DNA of 64,000 nucleotides from NCBI RefSeq assembly GCF_022605725.1, contig NC_065561.1:21986256-22050255 (forward strand), given 5' to 3'. Below, piece after piece: positions 1-11,500 of this stretch. This DNA comes from Anthonomus grandis grandis (lineage: Eukaryota > Arthropoda > Insecta > Coleoptera > Curculionidae). The notes under the pieces are model-generated. The model made no database searches. It worked only from the letters and a program-made list of their open reading frames with translations, and was not told the DNA's origin. The translations under genes were made by a program, and so were the position numbers. How positions within the stretch are numbered: position 1 is the first letter of the stretch; each line of letters begins with the position of its first letter.

Positions 1-1330
1 AAAAGTTTCTTGATACCTTGGCCTCGTTCCTGGATCTCACAAAGGCTTTTGACTGTGTGACACATAGCATTCTTCTAAAAAAACTGGAAGCCTACAATTT
101 TCACCGGGAAGCAATTAAGATGCTTGAGTCATACCTGTCGAATAGAGTTCAGTTTGTTGTCTTTAATCAGAATAAGTCTGATATTAAGCCTTTGAAATAT
201 GGAGTTCCACAGGGGTCTGTCTTGGGACCCATACTATTTCTTATCTACATAAATGATCTGGCCTTTTCACAGGGGGGCTCTGTTAGCACTGTTCTGTTTG
301 CTGACGACACAACTTACTATCAAAGTTATCACCCTTCAAATATCATTAATTTAGATCTCCAGACCCCGGAGAATAACCTCTTTCAATGGTTCTTGGCAAA
401 TTGTCTTTCTCTCAATAGTTCAAAGTCACAAACACTTAATTTTACTTTGCGGCACAATACATTGACTGAGCATCCTGCTTTTGGAAGCTGTTCAGATGAG
501 GCTAAGTTTCTTGGTGTTCACCTTGATCCAGGATTGACTTGGGAACAACATATAGTCAAACTGTCTAGTAAACTGTCCAGTCTGTTATTCCTCTTTAGAA
601 ATCTAGCGGAAATTACTTCCTTGCAGGTCTTACTTACAGCATATCATAGTAGTTTTCTCTCAGCTAACTTATGCCATACTGACATGGGGTCATTCCTGCC
701 ATATAGATAAAGTATTTGGGCTGCAGAGAAAGTGTATTCGTATTGTGACTGGTCAGGGTTACCGAGATGACTGTAGGGAATCTTTTCGGAAGCTTAAAAT
801 ATTAACTTTGCCGTCCGTGTACATTATGCAGTGCCTGTTGCGTGTTCACCAAAATCTGGATCACTATAGAACCCACCTACATTTTCATAATTATGAAACT
901 AGGAATTGTAATGAGCTAGTGCCTGAGTTTAGCCGGCTTGAGAGATCAAGAAATGGAACCAGATACTTTGCACCAAAATTTTATAATTGTCTTCCAACAA
1001 ACATTAAATCTCTTAGCCTTCTGCAGTTTAAAAATCAAATAAAAATGCATCTTTTGAGGGGTGCATTCTACTCATTTGAGGAGTATTTCTCATCCCAATT
1101 TTAATTTTAATCTTATATGTTAATATTGTCTTAATAAGAATGTATGTTAAGTGTTTTAGGTTTAGTGCAAACATTGTGATTAGATGTTACTATATTTTAT
1201 CTGCTTTTGGGCAAAACTTGTTAATTTGTATTTTATCTTTTATTTGTAAGTAAGTGACTTGACTTGTAATAATGCATTGTATGTATATTATTATTAATAA
1301 ATACTACTACTACTACTACTACTACTTTAT
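1..1330 (+). mobile_element. Non-LTR retrotransposon 3' portion (reverse transcriptase)
   Basis: From 18 to 710 the plus strand encodes the core of a non-LTR reverse transcriptase: DLTKAFDCV (motif A), GVPQGSVLGP (motif B) and LFADDT (motif C, catalytic DD). The reading then moves to another frame and runs from 745 to the stop at 1104. That part has the usual C-terminal thumb region (NCLPTNIKSLSLLQFKNQIK) and ends EEYFSSQF. It is followed by an AT-rich tail and a (TAC)n tract near 1305-1326, consistent with an element 3' end. The element is truncated at the window edge and frameshifted near 700-745, so it is a dead copy. The family resembles jockey/CR1-type elements; I cannot fix the clade. 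Confidence 0.85.
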
Positions 1331-1497
1331 ATAGTCTAGTGAAATTATACCCAGGTCTCCCTTAAAATGCAAAATATTTGCTCGACTGCCCTTGTCTCAT
1401 TTTAATGTCATGAAGGACCATGGGGTTCTTCTAATGCAGCATTATGATGGCATCAACTGCAAATGTATTGAATGTGGTTGTAATTGAAGAACTGCAA
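1331..1497. other. Short spacer between retroelement copies
   Basis: No gene or repeat is recognisable in these bases, which separate the TAC-tailed plus-strand element from the minus-strand copy that follows. Confidence 0.4.
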
Positions 1498-2160
1498 GGT
1501 CAAATCAAGTCAAAAGTTTATTGAAAAACAAATTTGCTGTACAATTTACAAAGAATTCCTAAATGTACAATTAACCTAGACATATATGCAAGCAAATTAC
1601 AAGTCATTAAGGTTCTGCAACATGCAAATTCTGTGAAAGAATAATTAGCCGATCTTAATAAAACTTTTTTAATGACAAAAATGTTCATCTATTCAAGTTG
1701 TGAATCCTAAAAGGCAATAAATTATACATGAGTTTTCCATAGTGGAAAATAGTATTTCCACTAAAATTGCTCTGAGCCTGAGGTACCTTAAAGTTTTCTC
1801 TAGAAAGTGTTTGGTAATTATGTATATTAGCCCTTTGTTGGAAGGTATTAGAATGACTGTTTCAAACAAAATAAGATCATATAGAGTTAGTATTTTGTAG
1901 TGTTGAAACAGAGGCTTACTTACAGTGGTCCCTATAGTCTGCACATGATAAGACCCCAACAGCTCTCTTCTGCAGAAGAAACAGAGAAAGTAACTTAGTA
2001 GCAGTACAGTAACCAAAGAACAGGATGCCATACCTGGACATGATATACTTCTTTTGAGATGTCTGGGTTATTAATCTCCATAGCTACTGTTTTTATTGTG
2101 TACATAGCTGGTGATAGACTTTTTAATAGCTTGTTAATGTGAACATCCCATTTTAAGGTC
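1498..2160 (-). mobile_element. Non-LTR retrotransposon C-terminal fragment
   Basis: Read on the minus strand, 2160 to about 2040 encodes HINKLLKSLSPAMYTIKTVA-type thumb sequence. After a frame change comes a run containing DHCKPLFQHYKILTLYDLIL and FETVILI, a pattern repeated in the other RT tails of this window. The copy ends at a minus-strand AATAAA next to TTTGACTTGA-like repeats near 1500-1530, as expected for the 3' end of such an element. At least one frameshift near 1960-2030 makes it non-functional. Confidence 0.75.
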
Positions 2161-2164
2161 CTAT

Positions 2165-3883
2165 TTTATTTTTATTATATGAAATGAAATGAAATGAAAT
2201 ATATCTTTATTAAGTAGGTACATCTAATATACATAAAACCAAAACTATACTAAATAAGTAACTTAACTAGGTAACAAATAAATAAAAAATAATAATAAGC
2301 ACAATTTCACCCTCTCGAAAGAAAAACAAACAAATAAATGAATTTCCACCAACTACATTAGTTTACTGCCCTAATTCGCCAATTTCCAAATTAATTTATA
2401 TTATTCAAACTAATTTATATTATTCATATAATTCTTTAGAACAGTTTTAAACCGATCGAGAGATGTGATTCCTTTATTTCTCGAGGAAGACTTTTATATT
2501 TTTGAAAACCCTTAAAAAACAAAGAATTCATGGTACTTCTAAAATTTGCTATTGGAATAAAAATATCACTATTTCTTGTAGAATAATCATGGATATTTCT
2601 ATTAAAAGTAATGAACTGTTTGAAATAAGGTGGCGCTAAATTATTTACAATCCTATATATAAAAATCATAGAAAGAAAGCAAAACCTTCTCTCAACAGAA
2701 AACCAATTTAGAGTGCTGAGCATAAAGGATATTGGCGTAAGGCGGTGTGCATTTAATATCACCCTCATGCCCCGATTCTGAAGTCTGTTAGTCTGGTTTA
2801 TATTAAATAAATACTGCACTGAGGCACTAAAGTCAAAATGTGGTTGAATGATAGTATTATAAACCATTAATTTAGATTGATAAGATAGACTTGTTGATAT
2901 TCTACTAAAAAAGAACATTTTTTTTTTGCAATTTTCTTTTCAATGTAATCACAATGAGTTTTAAAGTTAAGCAAATTATCAAGTTGCAGACCCAAATATT
3001 TCATACATGTTACAAATTCAATTTGTTTATTGTTAATTAATAATTGAGAACTAATATCCACAATTTTCCGATATTTATACTTAGATGTAAATATTATTGC
3101 TTTAGTTTTCGCCACATTTAACTTTAACTTATTAATATTTAAATATAATGATATCTGTGACAATACCCCATTCATTTTATCTACTGCTCTGTTAAGACTT
3201 GTATCACTACATGCCAAAAATGTGTCATCAGCAAAAAGGTTTATAAATTCACAATTTAAAAAAAGCCCAATATCATTCATATACAATATAAATAGAAGAG
3301 GTCCCAAAACATTTCCTTGAGGTACTCCCATATTGTTATTTAGTTCAGTAGACTCATTTCCATTAAACCTTACTCTCTGTTTTCGATTACTTAGATAGTC
3401 AACAAACCAGTTATAAACAATACCAGCAAAGCCATAGTTCTTTAATTTTTGTAATAATATGTCCCTATCAATAGTTTCAAAAGCTCTCCTTAAGTACAAG
3501 AACACCCCAACCACATATTTATTATTATCAAGATCAGTTTTTATTTTAGATAAGGTCAATTGAAGGGCTGATTCGCCTGAATGCCCACGACGAAAACCTG
3601 ATTGATTAGTCATCAAGATTTCATTACTTGTAATATGTTCCAAGATTTGATCATATACTGCCATTTCTATAACTTTTTCAATAGGAGGTAAAGTATTTAT
3701 TGGTCTAAATTCACTGGCATTTATTGTATTATTGACCTTTGGAATTGGAATAATTGTGCTAGATTTTAGTTTTTCAGGGATTTCACCAGAGCTAAGAGAT
3801 GTATTCAATAAATTCAATATAACATGACCAATAATAGTTTCAAATAAAGATTTTAAAATTTTTGCATTTAGTATTTCATACAT
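2165..3883 (-). mobile_element. Non-LTR retrotransposon RT, truncated at the 5' end
   Basis: The minus strand from 3883 encodes about 340 residues of reverse transcriptase: STIIPIPKV and FRPINTLPPIEKVIE at the start, motif B GVPQGNVLGPLLFILYMND, then LFADDTF with the catalytic DD pair, and CMKYLGLQLD in the palm. A run of A's at about 2919-2928 marks a frameshift; the sequence then continues in another frame as SRISTSLSYQSKLMVYNTII to about 2436. The 3' end carries four to five copies of ATTTC (plus-strand GAAAT at 2180-2200), a typical 3' microsatellite tail. It is one of the better preserved RT copies here, but it lacks the endonuclease part. Confidence 0.88.
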
Positions 3884-4960
3884 TTCCTCTTATACGTTAA
3901 TGACTTGAGCTCTCCTTCACTGCATGGACTAGTGGTTCAGTTTGCCGATGATACTACAATTCTGTGGCATAACAAAGATCAAAAAGTAGTCAGATCTCTC
4001 ATAGTGGAGGACCTTCACAAAATTAAAGAGTGGTGCATCTGCAGTCAGCTTGTATTCAATGTTGATAACACTTTTGTTCTGGGCTTTAAGTGTAATGTGG
4101 AGGGTTTATTGTTTGATGAGCACAGCCCACTACATGCTAGGGATTATTGTCGATTTCTCAGCCTCTTCATTGATGAGAGTTTAAGATTTGACAACCACAT
4201 TTTGGGCCTCGCTGCTAAACTTTCCTCTGGTTGTTTTGCAGTCAGGGTTTCCAGGCATGAGTTGGGGGGGTTGTTTCGCTCTAATAGACTCTCATATCCG
4301 TTATGGGGTTTGTGCTCCAAGGGATTCCTTAACATAATTTTTACTATTCAGAAAAAAGCATTAAGGTATCTGTGTGGTGTTGGTCTAAGAGTCTCTTGTA
4401 AACCTCTTTTTGTAGCTGAAAGAATTTTAACAGTTTTCTTACTCTTTATATTGGAAACTGCAATACTCATACATAAGTCTGTAAGTCCACCATCCTGCAC
4501 CAGTCATAATACTCGTCAAGTGGGCAACTTATCTCTTCCAATCCCCACCTCCTCACTTATGAGAAACTCTCTTATATTTATTAGTCGTAAAATATTTAAT
4601 CATGTTCCTTTTTTGATTAGGCCTGTTACAAACCTTAAAAAGTTTAGGAGAGAACTAAAGAAATTAATCTTACCAAAAGCTTACTACAGCATTGAAGAGT
4701 ATTTTAATGACTCATTTTAATATTTAAAATTAATTATATAACTGTTGATCAGATCAGCCTTTTCTTTTCTTCTTTTTTGGTTTTTTTCTTTTATTATATA
4801 AAATATGCTTCTATGTAGAATCAAAATCAATTCTGTATTCTATTTTTGTCTTGTATCCTGTATAACCAAATAAATACTAGCATTATTAATTCTAGGATTA
4901 GGAAGCTTTTAGCACAAGTTTGTAAACTTAGCAAATAAAGTATATTTTGACTTTGACTAG
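3884..4960 (+). mobile_element. Non-LTR retrotransposon C-terminal fragment
   Basis: Plus-strand reading from 3884 starts inside motif C (LYVND, then VQFADDTTILWHN) and continues through the palm and thumb. A shift falls near 4270 in a G run. The sequence goes on through FTIQKKALRYLCGVGLRVSC to the C-terminus SIEEYFNDSF, with a stop at 4718-4720. An AATAAA and a TATTTTGACTTTGAC tail close the element near 4934-4960. The abrupt start at motif C, directly against the 5' end of the minus-strand element, suggests that one was truncated or cut during insertion. Confidence 0.82.
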
Positions 4961-4964
4961 GTTT

Positions 4965-5225
4965 TGGTCAATCATTAGTCCCAGGATAAGTTCCTGGGAC
5001 TCACCCACTCTCTGAACCAAACTATTGTGAATTTGTAAAGATATTCTAGGAGAGAGTGTGTGTTTGGAAAAACCACAAATTTAGTTTTAGCAGCTAACCT
5101 GTTTTTATCAAACCATAGCATTTTATATTGTGCAAGTCCTCGTTAATCACGTTTTGCAGAATAGAATTCCCAACTTTGTGCACTCTTTTCAAAATAATGA
5201 AGAACAATATAGATTGTTCTGAGTT
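4965..5225 (-). mobile_element. Degenerate non-LTR RT fragment
   Basis: On the minus strand one can read weakly preserved RT palm sequence (NEDLHNIKCYGLIKTG, then KLNLWFFQTHTLS with stops). It resembles the stretch after the catalytic DD in related elements. It is short and full of stops, so only the class is supported. Bases 5226-5587 that follow are AT-rich Plod intron in which I see nothing else. Confidence 0.45.
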
Positions 5226-5587
5226 TCTTAGTCAGTTACCTTTTACTTTAAACAAAATTAATACTCCCATCCAACCTTTATAACAATTCTCCTATTTATA
5301 AACTTTGTGAATATTTTAACTTATATGCTTTCAATTAATTCAACTAGTCTAAATCAGTTTAAAAAAAATAATACTAAATAAACTGAAACATAACTGAACT
5401 GATCAGTGATCTGTTGGGTATTTGTTATTGTATTTTATTAGTGTGGGTAATTTCTGCGTTATTATGGTATATTTGCTCATTTTTGTATTTCCTTTTATTA
5501 TTTATTCCAGTACTTTTTAAAGTATTTTGAGTTAGTCTTGTAGCTGTTGATAGTTATAATAAATAAAATTTCCTTCCTTTCTTTCAG

Positions 5588-8500
5588 ATGTATTAGTGTT
5601 CACGGTAGCCACCAACGAAACCCACGGTTATAACCGGTACATCGACTCGGTAAGAACCTTTGGTATAGAACCGAAAATTCTCGGTTTCGGCCAAAAATGG
5701 AAGGGAGGAGACATGTTATACCCCGGAGGTGGCTGGAAGATAAACCTCCTTAAAAACGCCCTCAAACCATTCGAAGGAAGTGAAGAGAAAATTGTGGTTT
5801 TTACCGATTCTTACGACGTGATCTTTTTGGGACAATTGTCGGAGATTATTAGACGATTTAAGGATACGGGGGCCAGGGTGCTGTTTGGGGCCGAGCCGTT
5901 TTGTTGGCCCAATGTGGAACTGGCTCCACAGTATCCCGAAGTTACCAAAGGACAAAGGTATTTCAAATACGTTTTGCATTATTATTATTGTGATAGTTTG
6001 CCGAGCACTGTTAAATTTGACCAAACGGTTATTTTCAGGTTCCTTAACTCAGGCGCCTATATAGGCTACCTAAAAGAAATCAATAATATTCTGAACAGGG
6101 CAGAGATAAAGGATACCGAAGACGACCAGCTATTTTTCACTAAAGCCTACTTAGACAAAGACTTCAGAGAGAGTAACAAGATTCAGCTGGATCACCTCAG
6201 TGAAATTATTCATAACCTGCATGGGGCGTCAGGTAAGTGACCGCTCAATAAATCATAAATATCTCTTACAATTTCCCCTTCAGATATTCTGGAAATTAAG
6301 ACGGTGGAGCACAAGGAGGGACCGGAAACGTACTATTTAAAAAACAGGGAAACCGGCACCGAACCGTTAATCGTTCACGGAAACGGTCGCTCGAAAGTCA
6401 CATTGAATTATCTGAGCAACTATTTGCCTAACGGAGTGTGGAATTCGATCGATGGCTGTGTCAGTTGCAAAAAGGGCCAATTGGATCTGGAGAAAATTAA
6501 ACGGGATGAGTGGCCCACGGTGCTGTTGGCCCTTTTTGTCGAGATGAACACCCCGTTTTTGGAAGGGTTCTTCAAGAAGATTCATCAGTTGGAGTATCCT
6601 AAAAATAGGATACATCTGTTTGTTCATAATGCGGTAAGGATCCATTATTTGAGAGATCATCTAACTATACTTATCATTTTAATATCATTTTGTTTTAACG
6701 CTTTGGAGTGATTTTCCTCCGGTAGAATTCCTCTTTCACTATTGAAGGAAAGGAGTTAAACATATGGGAGCTTTAAATTTGAATGATTCTTGTTAACATT
6801 TCGGTTCATTCTAGGCAGACACATGTAAAACGATGTTCTAGTTTGATAGTTGTAAAAACTTAAATACTTGGTATACTACTGAGGATATTTTGAGGCAAAA
6901 ATAGCTACAGTTATGTAGATTGCGTCACATTTAATTTTTTTTTGTGTTATGTCCACTTTTATTAATTTAACACAATCAAACTATATTTTCTTCGCTCTAC
7001 GTTAAGAAGCCTATCTTTTAACTCGACGTTTTGTTGTCTTAGTAGCTCGTTTTCCTTTTCTTTTATATGAAATCAAATAAATCTTCTTTTGCCACATTTT
7101 CATCCACACCAATATCGAACAATCCCGGTATATTACTTTACTGATAAATTAGGTTGCTCTTCCAGGCAATTGAACTCATATTTCAATTTAGAAACAGAAG
7201 ATGTTCAATTGCCTGGAATAAGTAAACGACGTTTCTTCTGGTATACTAATATCCATAAAAAAAGACGTAAAACACCGTTAAGATAAAAGATAGTTACTTA
7301 CACGAAAGATTTAATAGTAAAAGAACGGTTTCCACTCTGAAATACATCTAATTGTGTAGGTTTATCTAGTACTATCACTATGTAATGGCCAAAATATGAA
7401 CTATAAAGTTCACTATTACTTAGTGCAAATTAATATTTTTGGTAGCGGTAAATACGCGCGTCTTTTACTGGTGCAACATTATTATTTAAATTTTGCAGAT
7501 GAAGTATCACACGAACCAAGTAAACCGATTTATTGAAGCTCATGGAGCCGAATATTTGTCAGTTAAACAGATCAAGCCGGAGGATGGAACGACCGAGTGG
7601 GCTGCAAGGGATTTATCCTTGTAAGTATCCAGTATTAAAATTTAAATAATTATACTCTATTTCAGAAATGTATAGAGCAATAAAACCTCATTAGGTATGC
7701 AAAAGTGGTACCCGGTGATCCACCAATATTTTATGCCACTACCTTAGTTAGGTATTAGTTTCAATGTAAAATTCTTTCTTTTCGTCGAGTGCAGGTAGTG
7801 CCACCCGGTTTTGGGTCAATTTATGAGTTTTGACCATTGTTATCCACTGATAAACATTGAAAACGATTCGCCAAAGGGGTGCAACTGGGATTTGTTTTTT
7901 TATGAGACTTAATATTATAATGTTACCTTATGATTTTTACCTGTCCCTCTTTTTGCATGCTACAACGAGTTAAAAGGTATCTCTTTAGAAATAAAGGCAT
8001 TTAATCCATGAAAATTAAATTAAAAGTACCTATAGTAATAGCAGGTATAATACTTATAATAAATATTATAAGTACCTACGCCTATGAACGACCACGAAAT
8101 TTAGCCAAACAGGACGGAAATTCCCAGTTTATTACTCTATACATTTCTGAAACAGAGTATAGTGAATATTCTAGCAGAAATGTTAACGTACAAAAATACA
8201 ATAATCTTTATGAGTCACTGCTACATTTTTGTTGGTACCACTAATGTTGTGACTGTCTTTTAAATGCTAACGATTTAAAATTCTTTGAGACTATTGAGTG
8301 TAACAAATGATGGATTGAAAACTTTCTAAACCTTAATATTAAAAAAATGTAAAGTTATCTTATTTCATCGTTCAAGAAAGCTCCCTATAAATCGAACTAG
8401 ATATTAATTAAGTGTACTTTAGAATATTGATACAGTGAATGATTTGCGTGTCAATTTTTGCCAGCAATTAACTTTTAACACTCATATCGGCAACATTGCA

Positions 8501-11500
8501 ATGAAAGGTTTTAATAAAAGACATTGTAATTAGGGTCATAAAATATTTTGAAATATAATAGTATGTAATGGTCTTGAATTTATAATCTATAATCTAGTAT
8601 AGCAAAAGTTCAGGAGAGTGGTGCAAATTTTTACTTTTGATTTTTGGATTGGAGAGTAATGCATGAAACCACAGCTGCTTTCTTTTAAGTACAATTTAGA
8701 TAGTACAATATAGAGCTGCCCGATAAAGAACTCTCTTTCATTGAAGGGAATCATCGGACCAATTATGGGTTTGTAGGAGTAACTGACCACCTAATTAAAT
8801 TTTCTAATGTGCACTTTTGTAATTGTGACTTATTCATGGCAGAATGGTTTACTCAAAAAATAAACTTTTATAAAGTAGTATATGTTCAATAATGCTTATG
8901 AAATATTACTCTGTTTCTTGTTTTTTTTTTTTTAATTTAATGTTTGGAGTGTTTTTCTCATTTTTCCCATCAGTTGAAACTAGTAAAAAAGAAACACAAA
9001 TGTGCTCAACTGCCTGAAAAATTGTCATAATTTCTCACTCTTCCAGGCAGTTGCAATTAGTTAAAAAGAGACAAAAACGACCTCAACTGCCTGGACACTT
9101 CTCATTGTGTCTCTCACTCTTCTAGGAAGTTGAAATTAGTTAAAAAGAGACAAAAACGACCTCAATTGCCTTGACAATTATCATTATATTTCTCACTCTT
9201 CCAGGCAGTTGAAAATAGCTAAAAAGAGACAAAAACAACCCCAATTGCCTTGACAATTATCATTATATTTCTCACTCTTCCAGGCAGTTGTAATTAGTTA
9301 AAAAGAGACAAAAACGACCTCAACTGCCTGGACACTTCTCATTATGTCTCTCACTCTTCCAGGCAGTTGAAATTAGTTAAAAAGAGACAAAAACAGCCTC
9401 AATTTCCTGGACAATTATCTTGATGTCTCTCACTCTTCCAGGCAGTTGAACATAGCTAAAAAGAGATATAAGCGACCTTAACTGCCTGGACACTTTCATT
9501 ATGCAAAGCAAAATAATAGGCTAAGAATCCTGTTTACTTCACAATCTTTATTTCAACCGGCAGAAATTTCAAATTAAGAATTAAAGAACATTGAATTCTC
9601 AGAAGTCGCCCAATGATCCACCAGATCCGCCTTTGGATTGCACCTCAGAGAAACAGATCATTCATTTAATACAGACGACAATCTCAAAGTTTTGCTTAAC
9701 CTGAATAAAAGCAAAAAATTAAATATATTAGAAAAACTAGAAATAAATACACAAGATAATTGTCTGAACGAACCTATTAACGCCCACTACCAAGAAGCGG
9801 CCAAGATTACCATATTCCTGTAAATTTATCGTTTTTTAGATGTTCTGTTAGTAGCATTTAATCCTAGATGTCTCTATCCATATTAGTATTAAATACCTGT
9901 GTATAATGTAGTACCCATATGGAGTTTTTAAACAACCAAAATCCGTTATTGTTTGTAAATACGGTGTGATGAGATGTTTTTATATCGGCATTTTGTAATA
10001 ATATCATGTAAGTTTTATTATATTATTTATTAGTTTAATAACACCCTTTTGTATTTTACTTACATAGTTTTCCCTGGACAATGGTTTAGCAACTGAAACG
10101 AGTGGGGATTTTTGAAATAAAGATTGTGAAGTAAATAGGACCCTTTGCCTATTATTTTGCTTTGCATAATGGATGACCTGGAGAAATCTATGGTAAACTT
10201 GTCATTATGTCTCTCACTCTTCTAGGAAGTTGAAATTAGTTAAAAAGGACCTCAATTGCCTGGACAATTATCGTTATGTCTCTCACTCTTCCAGGAAGTT
10301 GAAATTAGTTAAAAAGAGCTGGACTGCCTGGACACTTATCATTCGCTACGTTTCCAACGCGCGGATCTATTAGGTCCATGGATCAAATGATATGACTATA
10401 TTTATTTAGTACATCCCTGTTTACAAGGTGTTTTGCGTATGGGCTTTTCCACACACGGTATTCTGGGTTGTGATTTTTTTTTTCTTTAATAAAACCCCTA
10501 TTTTTTGAAAAATATAATATAATAATACAATTCTGTTAAAAATTGTATAGAATATTTAAATAAAAATTTTACAAAGTAAAATTCTGATTCTAACCGAATC
10601 TTGTGTTATGAACTGTTTAGTGACCTGTTGGCCTGAAGTTAAAAGTGTGTATAATAAAAAAATATGGATGGAGTGGAGAATGTGGCTGTGTAAAATGCTT
10701 ACATAATGAAACGTTGCATTTTTGATTATAGGAGGATCTTTGTACTATTTGTCGGCTTTAGTAAGGAAGTTGAATAAGCGGTTTTAAGAAATTGATATCT
10801 GATTACTACTGTTTATAAAACTTAATATGCCGCCTGTAATAAAATAATAAATTTATATCATGCGGCTGGCGCGGCGACTAAATAAATTATAGTCTAAACA
10901 CAAGGATTGATTTTGAGGGTTAAATTAATGCAGGATTATCTTTAGGATCAAAATGTCAGTTAAGTGATTTAAGACGAAGAGTTACAGACCATAACCTCTA
11001 AGTCTTTAAAAGTGTTATTGTTTAAAGATAATAAAAATAAACTAATAATTTCTTTTTCGAGGCTTTAAGCTTGTTCTCTGTATTTTCTTCTTTATTTCTG
11101 TGTACAAATATAAAAACCTCTTGAGCTAACATCCAATAAATAAAATGTCAAACTTGTCATTTTGGCACTTCAAAATAGGTCCTAAGGTGTTTACACCGAA
11201 AAAAACTAAATTTAATCCTCACTGTTTGGGAAGCATCAAATTCGCGTATCAAATTTTTGTGCGTTGCCGTTTACACCTAAATAAATAGTCCTCGTGACGT
11301 CATTTGATCCAAGTATTTAATATTTGTTACACGCGTTGTAAACGTAGCCATTATTTCTCTCAGTCTCTCTCTCAGTCTTCCAACCAGTTGAAACTAGTAA
11401 AAAAGAAACACAAATGTGCTCAACTGCCTGGAAAATTTTCATGATTTCTCACTCTTCCAGGCAGTTGCAATTAGTTAAAAAGAGACAAAAACGACCTCAA

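Noticed and set aside
8008..8244. 78-codon frame with a hydrophobic start that looks like a small secreted protein
   Set aside because: It is AT-driven, within a Plod intron, with no cysteines in a pattern, no domain and no splice or promoter context.
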